Source: Luidia sarsii | Lineage: Eukaryota; Echinodermata; Asteroidea; Paxillosida; Luidiidae | DNA: 64,000 nt | Assembly: GCA_949987565.1 (NCBI GenBank) | Contig: OX465103.1 | Location: forward strand, 26,174,164-26,238,163 | Direction: 5' to 3' | Shown here: positions 38,201-53,200 of the stretch, piece after piece | Layout of the letters: every line of letters starts with the position of its first letter | How positions within the stretch are numbered: the first letter of the stretch is position 1 | Made by a program: the position numbers and the translations under genes | Notes under the pieces: model-generated | Seen by the model: the letters and a program-made list of their open reading frames with translations, nothing else | What the model was told of the DNA's origin: nothing | The model's database searches: none

Positions 38201-41200
38201 TGATTGCTCTATATTATATAACTACATTGTACATTGTACATACCGTACCGTACATGTACAGCAACATGTTCAAATACAATCCATACTGTACATGTATAAA
38301 TGTACCATGTACATGTACCATGTACAGTATGTCAGTACATGTACACGTACAACATGTACAACTACATGTACATGTACCTGTAGTTACACATGTACATGTA
38401 AATGTACAAATGTACAGTTCGGTATAACGGTTCGGTATAATGTATTTACATATAAGCTGATACGAGCTTGAGTCCACCAAAAACTCGCAAATGACAAAAG
38501 AATTAGCCTTAATGTCCCTTGTACACTTGTCGCCAAACATTTTCTCCTTGCATCATTTTGAAAATACCAGTCTGGCACCACTCCTCCCAACCATTCATTG
38601 CTTTAATTAATAAGGGGTGATGAAAAATGACTGGCCAAACATCTCTTTTACCACCGGGGGGTCTTCAGGGAGGCAATGAATGGACTACTCCCTGCTCCAA
38701 TCTGATGTCATCTGGGAGCTGCATGGGAAGGGCTAAGCCTTCATTTCCGCCTCTCGCAAATCCTTCAGAAAGAGGATGAGGGTGCAACTGTGTCCTAATG
38801 TAGATTTATTTATTCAGATCCTTTGGCTTTTTTTGTTTTGCTTCGTCTTCTTCTTCTTCTCACACCGAGCATACAGTACATGTACATCCATGTACCGGTA
38901 TACACACAACTAACGACCATGCACTGCGCACATACATGTACATGTACATGTACCGGTACCAGTCGGTAATTACGAGCGGCAGGGAATGCGGTGAATTGCG
39001 CCGAGGGGCCGCGATTCGAGGCAGTTGTAGACAATTTGTCACTGTCACATGAGTCTACTTGTAACATGCACGCATCATCATAAGTCTCCATCACAAGGAC
39101 AATGCGATGTTTTTCCAGACAATATGAATTTAGGTTGTATAGCCACTGCCACAACCTGTGCAGTATGTAAATGTCAAAATGACATGGTTAGTGTGCATGT
39201 ACACATACACGTACCAGTACAAGTACATGTACATGTACATGTGTACATGGCCATAAAAATACATTTGTACAAAATTATGTACATGTACATGGTACAGTGC
39301 TATACAATTGTAAGTGTACGGGTACATGTATGTGTGTACAGTGTGTACACCCATCAACAAGAATTTCTGAACACAAGTACAGGTATATTCTTAAACTGTA
39401 TGCATTGTTATTGTGCACACTTCATGCATACTGGTAGTGTTCATATGCATGTACATGTACATGTTGTACATGTGTACATGTACGTACGTGTACATGTACA
39501 CGTACGTACATGTACTGTAACAGTATGTACATGTACATGTACCATACACTGTACAGTACATGTACATGTACATGTACACTGTACCTGTGGTCGATTTCAC
39601 CAAACTCAGCGTAACTTACATTACATGTACACACACATGTACAATCAATCGCAAGGTGATGAGCGATGCACAGAAGCCATATATATGCCCTATCTCAACT
39701 TTTGGGATCATCTATCGTTAGTCAAGTTACCGGGGTATGATGCATCGTAAGGCTGTGTAACCCATCATAAGTTGTGACACATGTACCGTACCGGTACATG
39801 TACATGTACGTACATGTGTAGACCGTATGGTTTCTGTGCATCACTCATTGTCTTGCGATTGGTGGCAAGTTACTGTACACATGTACATGTCCATGTACAT
39901 GTAGGCCTACATGCACATGTACATGTACATGTACATGTATGTATGTCTACATGTACATGTACATGTTGTGCATGTCTATACATGTACACATGTACATGTA
40001 AGCTGAAACAAATAATGCCGAGCTGCATTTAGGTGGGCATAAAAATAATCAATTTGGTTACGTCACCAAATCATGCATCTTGTTTTATGCAAATAAAATG
40101 CAGCACATACATGTACATGTATTGTACAGTACATGTACATGTACGGTACATGTACATGTACCGTACATGTACATCTTACAAGTACATGTACATGTACATA
40201 CATGTATCTGTGCTGCTACTGTCCATGCAATTTGTATACATGTACATGTACATGTACATGTGTAACTCCAAACATGGAAGTGTCTTTTTTTTTTACAACA
40301 GTGTCCAACTGTGTTTATAACTGGGCTCACATGTACATGTACAGAATACATGTACATGTACATGTACATGTACAGTGCAGCAGAGTACACGTACATGTAC
40401 ATTGTACATGTACATGTACATGTACAATGTACCTGCCATCCAATAAGCTCCCCCCCCCCCTCCTTCCCTACCCCCAACCTCTCTCCCATACATGTACATG
40501 CTTTAACATTGCATCTGGCCGGGCCTACACACATGTATGTAGATGGCTCATCAGCAATGCTACATGTACCACCCTTAGCCAGGCCAATCAATGTGGACTC
40601 CTGCCAATTGCATCACTGCCCTCCTAATCGATTTCACTCTAGCCGCAATGGGAGCGTATGGGCAGAGTATGAACAGTACCGGTACACTCATGTACATCTG
40701 GCATGGCTTTTCCAGTCTCTCCAAATACTTCTCTCTATCTCTCTCTAGGCACCGTTGATGCATCCACATTCTCCATGTAACTTTGATACATGTATCTACA
40801 GAACATCGGCAATATCTACATTAGTTTGTATTTGTACTTACTGTACACGTCTAAATCAATATTAGATTTGTCCAAATTGTTCAATAGCGAGGAATGGTAT
40901 CAAAAATATTGGTAACAAAAACCTTCACGTGTGGTTTCCCTGGTTTCTTTGACGACCAACAAATTCTATCCAATTTTTTTTTTTTTACTTTCTCTCCCTT
41001 TTCATTGTCTCTGTTTTTCTCACATGTACAATGAACATGTACACATGTACGTACATGTACAGTACATATGTACAAAGTATGTGTAACATGACTTTATTGC
41101 CTTTCCTCAATACCATACATGTACATGTACATGTACATGTACATGTACATGTACATGTACATGTACATGTACATGTACAGTACTTCCTCTGTAACCAACC

Positions 41201-44200
41201 TTATCCGTCAAGGGGTCGATTTCAAGAAGCCTACTGTACATGTACCATGCATGTACAATGTATGTACACGTACTGCACTGTCACAAGTCCCCAACAAACT
41301 GATGATAAAACAAATGGATATCTTTTCACTTACATTGTACATGTACATGTACATGTACATGTACACTACATTTACATACATGTACATGTACATGTACATG
41401 TAGTACATGTACATGTCTAATGAGCTACATGTATACATTTACTGTACCGGGGGTACATGTGTTTACATGTAAATGCACATGAACTGTGCAATGGGCTGTG
41501 CACATTGCACAAGCCACTGCAGACGCAGTGAGTGCACGTCTGTGTCCGTGTGTGTCGTTCTGTTGTAGACTACTGTACAAATGTAGGTTATGAGTCAGAA
41601 GAACCCCCTACTTCAGTGCATACCCAACGTGTGACCTGCCGTACCGTACAATTCACGGAGTACGGCTAATTGGAGACTGGCTTCATTTGAGACCCACATT
41701 TCCATATACACATGTACTACTTTCATTCATGGTGTAGCCGTGTGTTCACGTAGGTACACGTACATGTACATTCAGTGTACATTGTCCGTACAATGTCCAG
41801 GATAGAATGGCCAATGGTGTGCGTGTGCACTGTACACCTGCAATGCACCGTAGGCCCCCTACGATTGTACAATGACAGCCGTTGCAATGTTCATGCACTG
41901 TATGCCTTCTGTTGAGAGGAGAGTGTTGTAGGGCAAGGGCGAGGTTGTTTTTGGAGGGTGCACCATGCAGCCTTTGCCGGCAGACATCTTGGCAACTTGG
42001 CAACTTTAGGGCGGAATTTGTGGGAAACCAAATTGCATCAAAAGTGCATGTACAATTGTACATGTATACATGTACAGTATACTGCGTAATTTACATGTAG
42101 GAGCAATATCAAATTGTAAAATTTGTACATAAACCTCTACATGTACACATGTATGTCAAATGTAAATGTACATGTACAGTACACGTGTGGGTACATGTAC
42201 ATGTACATCATGTGATTGTCATACAGTACATGTACCGGTACTGTACGTACAGGTACGTGTACATATGTACATGTATACATGTACATGTACATGTACATGT
42301 TGGAGACTGTACACACTGTACAATGTACAGTACGTGTACCACTACATGTACCAGTACTTTTTTGTGTCTGCTTGCCAAATATTTTCTGAGAAAAATCCTG
42401 AGATGTAAATTTATTTTAAAACATATTATTACATATAAAACCCATACCGTTACTGTATTTACAGTGTACAACACATGTACATGTACCTGTACATGTAAAT
42501 TGCACGTGTTTACTTATATGTACATGTGTGTAGACACGTGCATTCCAGATAAAGTGTACATGTAGAATGATGACCTCCAAACAGACAGCTTGGCTTGGGC
42601 CAGAAATCAATTAAAATCAATTTAATTAATGTTCTGGTGCTAATTACAGGAGGGCCTGTGGTGATGCTTGTACCGATACGCACATACACCATGTACATGT
42701 ACTCACGTACATTGTACATGTACACACGAGTACACCCAGCAAATGGGAACATAGTAGGACGCATTGCTCCAAATGACACTGCAATATGTACTACCTACAG
42801 TACATGTACATGTACATGTACAATGTACATGTACAGTAAGTAATTGTACCACAACATACATGTAGCAATGTACAGAAGACACATTATTACTACATGTACA
42901 TGTACATGTACATGTACATGTACAATGTAATTAGGCATACATACATGTATACACATGTACATACTGTACATGTACATACATGTGTATGTACATGTACATG
43001 TGTGTGTACAGTATCATTGTACCGGTACTAATGGATTAAATGTACATGCAGACATGTAGCCAAAGACAAACTGAGATAGTCACCTGAATTTGTACAGTAC
43101 ATGAACTACTGTACATGTACCTGTGCGTTCCTACTAGAAAAAAAAATGAAAAGTGGATCACGGCAAAAAAGAAAACAAAATGTGAATCGCGATTTAAACA
43201 CCGATCAGTTTCAGTCAGAACTGTGCATGCCTGAACGCGCATGGAATTGTGGGAAGTTAGATATGTACATGTACATTAACTTTTCGATTTCCTCTTTTTG
43301 ATAGCATCCACACAGAGCGCCCTGAAAATAATCGCGCTGTTTCCGAAAAATCGCAAACAATTTGCGATTTGGATCGCGATTCGAATCACACGTATTAGTG
43401 AGCTTTTTTGCGTCCACGCACAAAAATAAATTCTTCGCATACTGTAGCAGATAGGCTATCCTTTGCGTATTTCAAGCGCCGGAAGTCTTGGTAACGGATT
43501 CCATGAAATAGATACATACAGCGCTGCCCATATGCACAGAATTATGCTGTACATAACGGATTCCATGAAATTGGACCGGCACTTTTCAGAGCCACACCCC
43601 GTCTCTAAAGAGATGTATTGCATGTTGTTGCCCCCCAATAAAAGCCTGGCAAGGCTGGCTTAGTAACAAGGTGGTTGTCTGCAACTCTGGTGGTATAGTA
43701 CTGTACTTTAAGCTGAGCAGTAAGCACACATCTGAAGTTTCTGAACGTACAGGTAACCAATACTGTATGGAATCGCTCATAGGAAGTATACACACACTTA
43801 GCATTGGCTGTAATGTAGAATTTCTCAGGATAGCTTTCAACAAGAAGGGTTTCTTGCCTACATGTACATGTACATGTATGCAAAGTGAGTGACTCTAAAG
43901 GTCATGTAGGCCTACATGTACCCTACCGGTAGTTTAGGGGTTCGCGTACATGTTTAATTGTGCATGGTCAAATGGTGTGCAGAATGCATGTCCTGGGAAG
44001 GCGGGGACCTGGTGTACATGCACATGTATACATGTACATGTGCATGTACCGGTACTGTACATTGTGTGTACATGTACATGTACATGAGCATGCGCATGTA
44101 CACATGTACATGTACATGTACATGTACATGTACACATGCGCATACTTTGTACAAATGTACATGTTTGCGCATACTGACAAATGTACACGTACATGTACAT

Positions 44201-47200
44201 GTAGGTCAGGAGGGAGCGATGCAACTTACATGTACATACATGTACATGTACAACTACAAGCCACATTTCCACTGCTGGACTTACATGTATTTTGGCCAAA
44301 GTAACCGAGACGACGGTTACCGGGTACTCTTCCCATTTTAGTCCAGTACACTTTTCTCTTGGTTTTATCGCCGAGTTGAACGCTTCCTTTTACCGGCCAA
44401 CATCCGCACAGTAAAAGTGACAGGGGAAGTTTAACGGAGCCCCTTACCAGTAGTCCAATGGAGACACACCACTCGGTAAAGTGCAGCTCTGTGACATCAC
44501 ATACCGGTACATGTATGCACCGTGCACAGCATTTGCTTACGTGTCCAACCGACCATATCGACTTACAAAAAGCAAAGTGAAAAACGACGGTAAGATTCAA
44601 CCATAATTTGCAAATTTTAGCCGTCGTCTCAGTTTTATTTCAGTCCAGTGGAAACGAAATGCAGCTTTAGACATGTTAGGAGTTAGGACAGTACATAAAA
44701 GTAATGGCACTTTATTTGGGGTGGTTTATTTTGGGGGTGCTGATGCACAACATATACCAGGGTACATGTACATGAGCATGAACCCAAAAGTATACAGCAC
44801 ACATGGCACATGACAAGCACATAAAATATAAAATTAAAAGAAATCCTACAACTTACAACTTTCAATGTAATACATGTACATACTTTTATGTGACTACACA
44901 TGGACATAAAAACATGCAATCAAATTTTAGTGGAATATTTTTTTAGAACAAAATCATAACGTTTATACGTGTATTGTACACAATGTACATGTACATGTAC
45001 ATGTACTGTATGTCTTTTAGGTACATGTACATGTACATGTACTGGTACATCATGTACAGTACATGTACATGTACATTATCCATAAAGATGCATTGTACAT
45101 GTGTAATTTTCTACATGTACATGTGTACATGTACATGTAGATCTGTACAAATGTATGTACGTGTATAAGAGTTTAGGACTTACAGTGTACAGTAACTAAT
45201 ATCTTCAAAACATGCTTTAAGGTACATACACATGTACACATGTACATGTACATGTGTATGTAACAAATGACCGCCTTCAGTAAATCACAGCCCTCATTAG
45301 ACTGTATAATCACGTCATATTTCTTGTATCCTGACAAATTTGGTGCGCACGACTCTTTTTCTAGGTATACAATTACATTAGCTTGGGAGATAAATTACTC
45401 CCCTCCTTTCAGACCATGAACCATGAAGCCATCAGGCAAACGTACATGTATATGTATGTAGTCTGTACAGATGGCACACAGATGTACTGCACCAGTACCG
45501 GTAGGTGTACTACAGGTACAGTGTACATGTACATGTACTGACCTACATACATGTACATGTACATGTACATGTATGTACATGACGTACATGTACTGTACAT
45601 GTACATGTACATGTAGTGTACACACTCATTTTTGTAGCTAGTTGTGGAGACACGTTATTGCTTTGTTCTGGTGCACAAGATACACCCGTGTGAGAAATGA
45701 TGTTGAAAAAATGCTCCCATTTCAGCTACATTCACTTTCCTGGGTAGAAATTTGGACCTTATAACAATTTGCGACAGATTCTTACCCATCACAAATTTCC
45801 CGGTTTTGAGTATAATTTCCAAATACCAGTTTCGTGAAAACCTTGTGGAGACCTACATGTCAGTACATGTACTGTATAGGCTACACCTTTACAATTTCCC
45901 TGTGGATTCCTATTCAACCTATTGGACTACATTTGTACATGTACATGTAGGTCTCAACAAGGCACTACAATGTAGATTCGCACCCATATATGTGTACATA
46001 CGTATACTGTACATGTACACACTGTACATGTACTGTACACGTGTACATGTACAGTAATGTAGCTTTATAAGTACATGTACATGTACATGTACAGTGTACA
46101 CTGTACATGTACATGTACACATGTACATGTACAGTAATGTAGCTTTATACATGTACATGTAAGTACAGTGTACACTGTACATGTACATGTACAGTAATGT
46201 AGCTTTATACATGTAAGTACATTGTACACTGTACATGTACATGTACACATGTACATGTACTGCTTTATTTCCACAGCATGGTAATGGAATGAATACAATA
46301 TGTCGCTTACACCATCATGTCATTAGCATTAATGCCAACAAAAGGCCAGTCTTGTCAATTTCATTTTCCACACATTAGAAAAACAAATCTCTTGCCACAC
46401 ACTCCCCTCCCCCCCCCCCTCACTTCATATCAGAAAGCCATCCCTTACGTACGGTACCAATAAAGCACCAGGCGACTCCACCGGCCCCACGATAAATTGT
46501 GTGTTTTAAAAGACTGGGCTAATCCGGCCGTCCGAGAGGGGGGGGGGGGGGGAGAGGAGGAGGTGGGTTCCTAGCAACGAGGGGAGAGGTTGGGAGGTTG
46601 GGAGCGTGGGAGGGTGGGCCGGGGAGGAGGGATTATGCCGATGGAGCAGACCAAGAGTGCCATCAATTACTGGGCTATTGGAATTATATCCTTGGTAAAG
46701 TCAGAAGAGCCACGGCATAACACATGTGTGCGCACACAAGTATGGTAGCGGTGCATGTACTGTGCTGTATGTACTGTGCTGCAAACCACAGTGCACGGTG
46801 CACAGGCATCCAGAACTGAACTGAAGCATCGACTGATTGCATTTGCATGTAATTGGCGAGATGCTTTACGAGTACACATATTCTATAATGTATACACCAC
46901 ACACCGTGCATACTGTATGCCTGTGTCTTTGAATACACGTAGTGTCCTGGTATGCATAATACATGTACAATTGTACATGCATGCACTGATCAATTCCCAA
47001 ACTTATACTGTCCATGTCCATACATACATACAATACATGTTCAGTACATGTACCGGTACATGTACCGGTTCATGTAAATGTACATGTACATGTATGTACA
47101 TGTACATGTACATGTACGTGTAATGTATACAAACTGTACATGTACAATACTTGCAGACAGGTAAAATTGAAAATGCTCAGCTCAGCTATATCGGTACATG

Positions 47201-50200
47201 TACATGTGTACAGTACATGTATACATGTATCCACCTCTTCATGCCCTCTGGCATGTACATGTTTACATACATGTACATGTACACTGTACATTAAGTCTGT
47301 CATTTGCTGTGGCTCCATATCTTCTTGACCTTGGCACACTCTCTGGCCTCATTGCATGGTTTCCAACCATAATGCAGACCCTTCTTTTCCACCAACATGT
47401 ACATGTACACATGTACATGACACTGTACATCATACATGTACATGTACATGTACATGTACAGTACATCCTCAGGTTGTTTTCGGCCTTGCAACTTTGCAAC
47501 TCTTCTTTTTCCCGGGGGGGGGGGTGCCATGTGAATGCAATGGAACAATGGCGATCACTCTGCTTTCTGCGGGCATGCCTGACCGACTGCATCTTCTTCA
47601 GTTCCAGTTCATCTTCATGACTTATTCTTACTAGAAAAGTAAATCTATGCTATACTACATGTAGCATACTGTACATTATTGCAATTTGCATAAAAATGTT
47701 GCAAACTGCTTTATATGGTACTGACTAAAAAATGACCAAAAAGCGAACCATACAGTATGTCAAAAGTTAGGAGGGCCTGAAGTTTCAAACCTGTACATGT
47801 ACAAGTAGCAGTCATTTCTCAAAGGCAGAAAGCCTTTGAGAAAGGTCCTGCTACGGTGAATGCTACCATAGGATCGATACATGTACTGTATGTCTGGCCC
47901 TTCTAGCATGTATTATTACCTGTATACATGTATACATGTACGTACATGTATGTACATGTACTGGTGGTATTAATTGTAACACCATGCATATCATTTCTTC
48001 CGCAAACCTGCATGAACATGTGTCACTTATTCTGCTACTCTCACCATGAAAACCATAACATCTCATACATCTGTAGTGTAGTGTACCTGACATACATTAT
48101 TTTTAAAAAATGCATTTTTATGCAAACGTACAGACGTATAAATCTGAGAGCACAGACACTGATTCACATTGTGTACTGCATGCAAAGTTCTGTACATGTA
48201 CCAAGTTTTTGCTTTTAATATTCAGGTAATGTACTGATTTCAAATCCTTGATACATACTTGTACGGTACATGTACATACATGTACTGTACATGTACATGT
48301 ACATTCATGTACACAGTAAGTGTGGACTTTTTACATACGGTGCAGGTACAAGTACATGTACAGTTTACATGTGTATGCGCATACATGTACAAACTGGTGC
48401 CAAAAGAGTTCTGTCATATAAACATGCATTATACTGCATTATACTGCAACTGTCAATATAAATGTTAATTAATGAAGGTGCATGCCAAAGAACGTAAAAG
48501 CAAATGTTTCCTCGACGCAAACATCATGTCAGATCTATGATGCATTCAAATCCGCCAGACGACCTCGACCAGCTCGGTGGTCAAGTGGTTAGGACATCTG
48601 CACTAGAAAGCAGGAGTCACGGGTTCGAATCCCGCCCGAGCTGCCTGATTTTTTTTCCATCAGGCATCGGGCGAAGCACTGAGCACTCAGTGCTTATTAC
48701 GACAAGCAGGGCAAACCCTCTTTGAATTACATGTACATGATGTACAATTGTACATTCTCCTTGACACAAACGTCATGTCATAGGCCTACAGCGTGTACAG
48801 TATACCGGTATATCTATGAAAGTAAACACAGTTGTCGCAATCTGCATTGAAATGAATGCAGTGTGAGATCAGTGCTTACTGCTTAGACAAGAAAGCCCAC
48901 AAATAATCGAATGGATAAAATCCATACCGGTATCTGTCCCATCTGGACCTGGGATCCAAGGCTAAGACATTTGAACCCATAATTTCAAACTGACCCCCCC
49001 CCCCCCCCCCCCCGGTCAATTTCAAAAAGCCTTCTGATCCGTCGTAACTCGATTCAGGAATAGATAGCCCATCACCCTCGTAGCGTACATGTATACCGCA
49101 AATGCACAACTGTACACGCATGTCCTTGCAATTGTGTCCTAGTGCACTGCATGCTGTTCATCTCCTCTGGGTTAAAGTTGATCCAGGATTGATCAGACAT
49201 ACGTTCAGGGTTATTTATTACATGAGTTATTTGAAACTGGCCACAGATCCCGTATCATCCAATGCAGTCAAGTGAAAGTCTTTCTCAGTGATCCGTGTAT
49301 TGGAGGTCATAAACGCAGGAGGTCTCCCAAATCCTCGTTGGCCTACATATATGCAACCTGATCCTAAGGTGGGACTGGGTACTGTATAGGAGATGCAATA
49401 TCTTGCATACAATTCTTTTAAAATGTATACGATGTACATGTACTGCAGGGATGTAAGTGACCGACAAAGTCTTTTCTTGAAAATCACTGAAGGCCAATAA
49501 GTTGTGTGACTGCAAGTGAGCGCAACTATACGACCAAGAGATGCAACTGCGAGTGAGCACTTACGCTTTCAGTTTTTAGGGTTAAATAGATAAAAAATTA
49601 ACAGTTTGAGATACTTGTTTGACATTAAATCCCCCCCCCAAAAAAAAAATCACGCAATTTCAGGAAATGCAAAATTTTCCAGAAGTCTTACATCTCAACA
49701 AATTTTTAACACCTTGCTCTATGGTCTTCAGAAGGCATACACAACTGTACATGTACATGTACTTTACATGTACATGTACATGTATACACTGTAGCACTTT
49801 TTGGAACAAATGATACATTTTATGTTGTTTTGGTGGTTGTGTGGTTGGCACACCAGGCAGAGACTTACACTGTACACAATGTACACACATGTAAATGTAC
49901 TGATACTTCCCTTTGTGCCTCAAGCGGTGCATGTAGCAAAAAATATGCATGATATCTGATGTTATTGTTAAAATGGATGGATTTATGTCACTCAATTCAT
50001 GTCACTAAAAAAGTGTAATACTGTATACATACTGTACATGTACATGAACTTGTACAGGGTACAGTGTGTGTACATAGTCATACATACATATACAGTACAT
50101 GTATAATTACATGTACACGTGTACATATGTACACAATGTACATGTATACAGGTATTAGCACTGTGCATACAGCACTATCCTCAGTGAACTGTACATGTAC

Positions 50201-53200
50201 ACATGTACATGTACATGTACGTATACATCATTGTAGTATAGTAATGTCAGCACTGTCACAAATTAATATCCAGCATATAAATGCAGTCCAAGCGCTGGGG
50301 TACATGTACAGGTACCGGTATGCACTATTGTAGTGACAAACAGAGATAATTATGAATTTCTCTCCCCCCCCCCCCCCCCACCAAACAATAAATCTTGGTC
50401 TTTTAGCAAATTGGTCCCCTTTCAATTACCCCAAGTGTCCCTGGCCCCAGCGCTGACCGCCAGCTTAAATTCAGCTCGTTAAGACTGGCACTGACTGGGG
50501 CTATTTACACATGGCTGGTCAGTGGGACAACGACACACCCTGACATTTCCCAGCCGAGGAAAGGGAGGATGGAGATGAAGGGTAGGAGGGGGGGTGGGGG
50601 GGTTGGGTGGGGGTGGATCAGTGTGCGTGTTAGTGGGCCAACTCATTTAATTGACAAGCATTCAATATTATAGGGGGAGGCTTATCTGGCAGCATAGCGG
50701 GTGCAGGCAGTGTAGTCCATACAGTAAACACATGCACTTTTATTAGAGTCTTGAAGAGGCTAAATATTCATACATTTACGAATGAAGATGGTATTGTACA
50801 TGTTGTGTACATCAATGTGTAGGAGGAGTCTACATGATTTCATCATGGAGGAACATGTAGTGGTATACATACCACATACATGCACTGGTACCAGTACAGT
50901 GTAAATGTACATGTATGTACATGTGTTTGTGTACACAGACTTTTGTCTACTTTACCGTGTGCATGTATCGGTACATATTCAAAACATTTTCATGCATTTT
51001 TTTTTGTAATTGTAATTTTGTAATGTATTATATTGTGCATAATTTCTGTGCTACTGAACATGTATACAGTATATTCACACATACCGGTACACAATGACAG
51101 AATATTCACACTGTGATATGACAGTGAAATAATAAACATTACGACATTTACATGCACTGTACATGTATCTTCACTGTTCAGTACAGTACACATGTACAGT
51201 ACATGTGTACATCATGTTCAAACAAAGAATCATTCAATGCAATACCATACATGTACGTGTACTTTGAAATTGGGAAATGTTGATACATGTACATATAACT
51301 GGTTAACATTTTGATACATTTTTGATACATTGTACATGTATAGTGTGCATAATGTCAATAATTATTTTGATCAATTACAAGTAGGCCTTAGATACTGTTT
51401 ATGCCCATGGAATTAAAGAACTGCAACAGTATTATTAGTAGGGAAGAGTCAAGAGTACATGTACATGTACATTGTAGGTACTGTACACACATGTACCTGT
51501 ATACACATGTACATGTATTTAATTCATTGTTTGTTTATTTCTTTGCTCAATTTACAATTACATACATTCATTCAAGTACGGTACGTGTACAAATTGTGCC
51601 GAAATATATACAGAACATGGGCCTATATTGCCATGCTGTACATGTACATGTACAGGTACATACTGTACATGTACATGTATACAATGTACCATGCAGGTAT
51701 ACGTGTAGTGTACATGTACAGTACATATGTAATGCCATACTAGTTATATGAACTGGTCTTGATTGTAAACCAGCTTGTACCTGAATAATTTATCTAAAAA
51801 AGGGTTGTCTCTACATTGTGCATGTACATGTACATGTACATGTACATGTACACTACATGTACCGGTACATTGTAAACAAACATACTTAAATACACTGTAC
51901 GTACATGTAATGAATGATTATAATTCACAGCAGTATGATCATTTAGTGGTGAAATGCTCAGCACACGTTTCTCAATATAAAACTGCCCTTATTTGCAACT
52001 TGTATCACGAGAATTGCTTTCATAATCATAGGTTCATTTCATAATATTAGTTCACTTGATGACTAAGGGTAATTGCAAGCTTCATATAATGGGCAGTGCT
52101 CCCCCACATAATGCATTGCGTGCAAGGCCACGCATAGCGCGTTCTGGTTTTTTTCTGATTTGACTCATCAAACTACATGTATTGGCTGAATCGCTAATTA
52201 CAGACACAGCAAACATTAATGCAGAGATGGGGCTCAAATAAAGTGGCACTCAGCAAAGTTTGGTTTTCAGGTACACACAATGTTACGTGTACACACAATG
52301 TACGTAAACTTGCATGTGTAATTTGACGTTGAATTTTGGTGACATTTTCTGCCATCAGCACTGAGTTTCAGTAGGATACATGTACATGTACACTCGGCCA
52401 CTTGGAGTACAGTACAGTACACTGTACATGATGGGGCTTAAAGGGCAACAGCTACATGTACAGTGTAACAACGCCTTATCCAATAGTCGCCTACTATATT
52501 TGTAAACTTGGCCTTATCTGCGCACTTACAAACTGGTGTCTCAGTGCTAAACAAACACATTCTTTCGTGTCTATGTACAAGTATGGACCTGATCAAAACA
52601 ACTACATGTACATTGTACAACATGTACATGTACATGTACATGTACATGTATGTAGTCACGCACATTGAAATGTACACTGTATACGTACATGTTCAGTAGG
52701 TCATGCCATGGTTTCCTGTGGAATACTGAGACTGAGAGTGTCTGAGGTGTCTCAGTAGCTGGCATATTGTGGATGACCTACAATTCATGTACTGTGGGGG
52801 AGGGGGGTACATTATGTTGAGGTTCCATGGGTCACAGATTGCGCGACCAATGTTTACATGACATCACGACACGTGACTTATAGTTATAGTTGGTATTTTT
52901 GCATCTCATTTGGTGCAGAACAGGAGTGGAAAAGAGCAAAGAAGACCTATCATATTGTCCACATTCTTCTGTGTACATTTCCATCGCTCCTCTGTGCCAA
53001 ATGAGATGGAAAAATACGCACTATAAAGTAAAAATAACTATAAGTCACGGGATGGCATGTAGACAGCATTTGGTCGCGCAGTCTGTCTACTAAACACTGT
53101 ATGCTCAGTGCTTTGCCCGATTGCCTACTGAAGGAAAAGCTCTGGCAGGTCAGGTCAGGATTTGAACCTGGGTCTCCTGCTTTCTAGTGCAGACGTCTTT

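Larger units (their letters stand above)
37140..52700. repeat. 15.5-kb region saturated with ACATGT/GTACAT hexamers
   Basis: Hundreds of short blocks (10 to about 75 bp) of (GTACAT)n, often with CCGGTAC or CTGTAC junctions, are scattered in otherwise varied sequence. The longest uninterrupted run is near 41116-41178. The hexamer is its own reverse complement, so both strands carry the same word and every block can form a hairpin. All frames here ([24 protein letters not shown]) are artefacts. Islands with few hexamers are near 38590-38830, 43290-43480, 46270-46700, 50340-50720 and 51900-52250. Confidence 0.95.

Noticed and set aside
37089..39750. Multiple 100-230 codon frames with MYMYMY, HVHVHV or TCTCTC
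   Set aside because: Artefacts of GTACAT blocks on both strands.
48572..48645. Functional tRNA gene (anticodon TAG)
   Set aside because: It folds well, but C stands where the invariant U33 should be, and a SINE body shared with other copies follows directly. It is a SINE head.
37140..52700. CRISPR-like array
   Set aside because: The context is eukaryotic. The repeats are hexamers of irregular length without uniform spacers.
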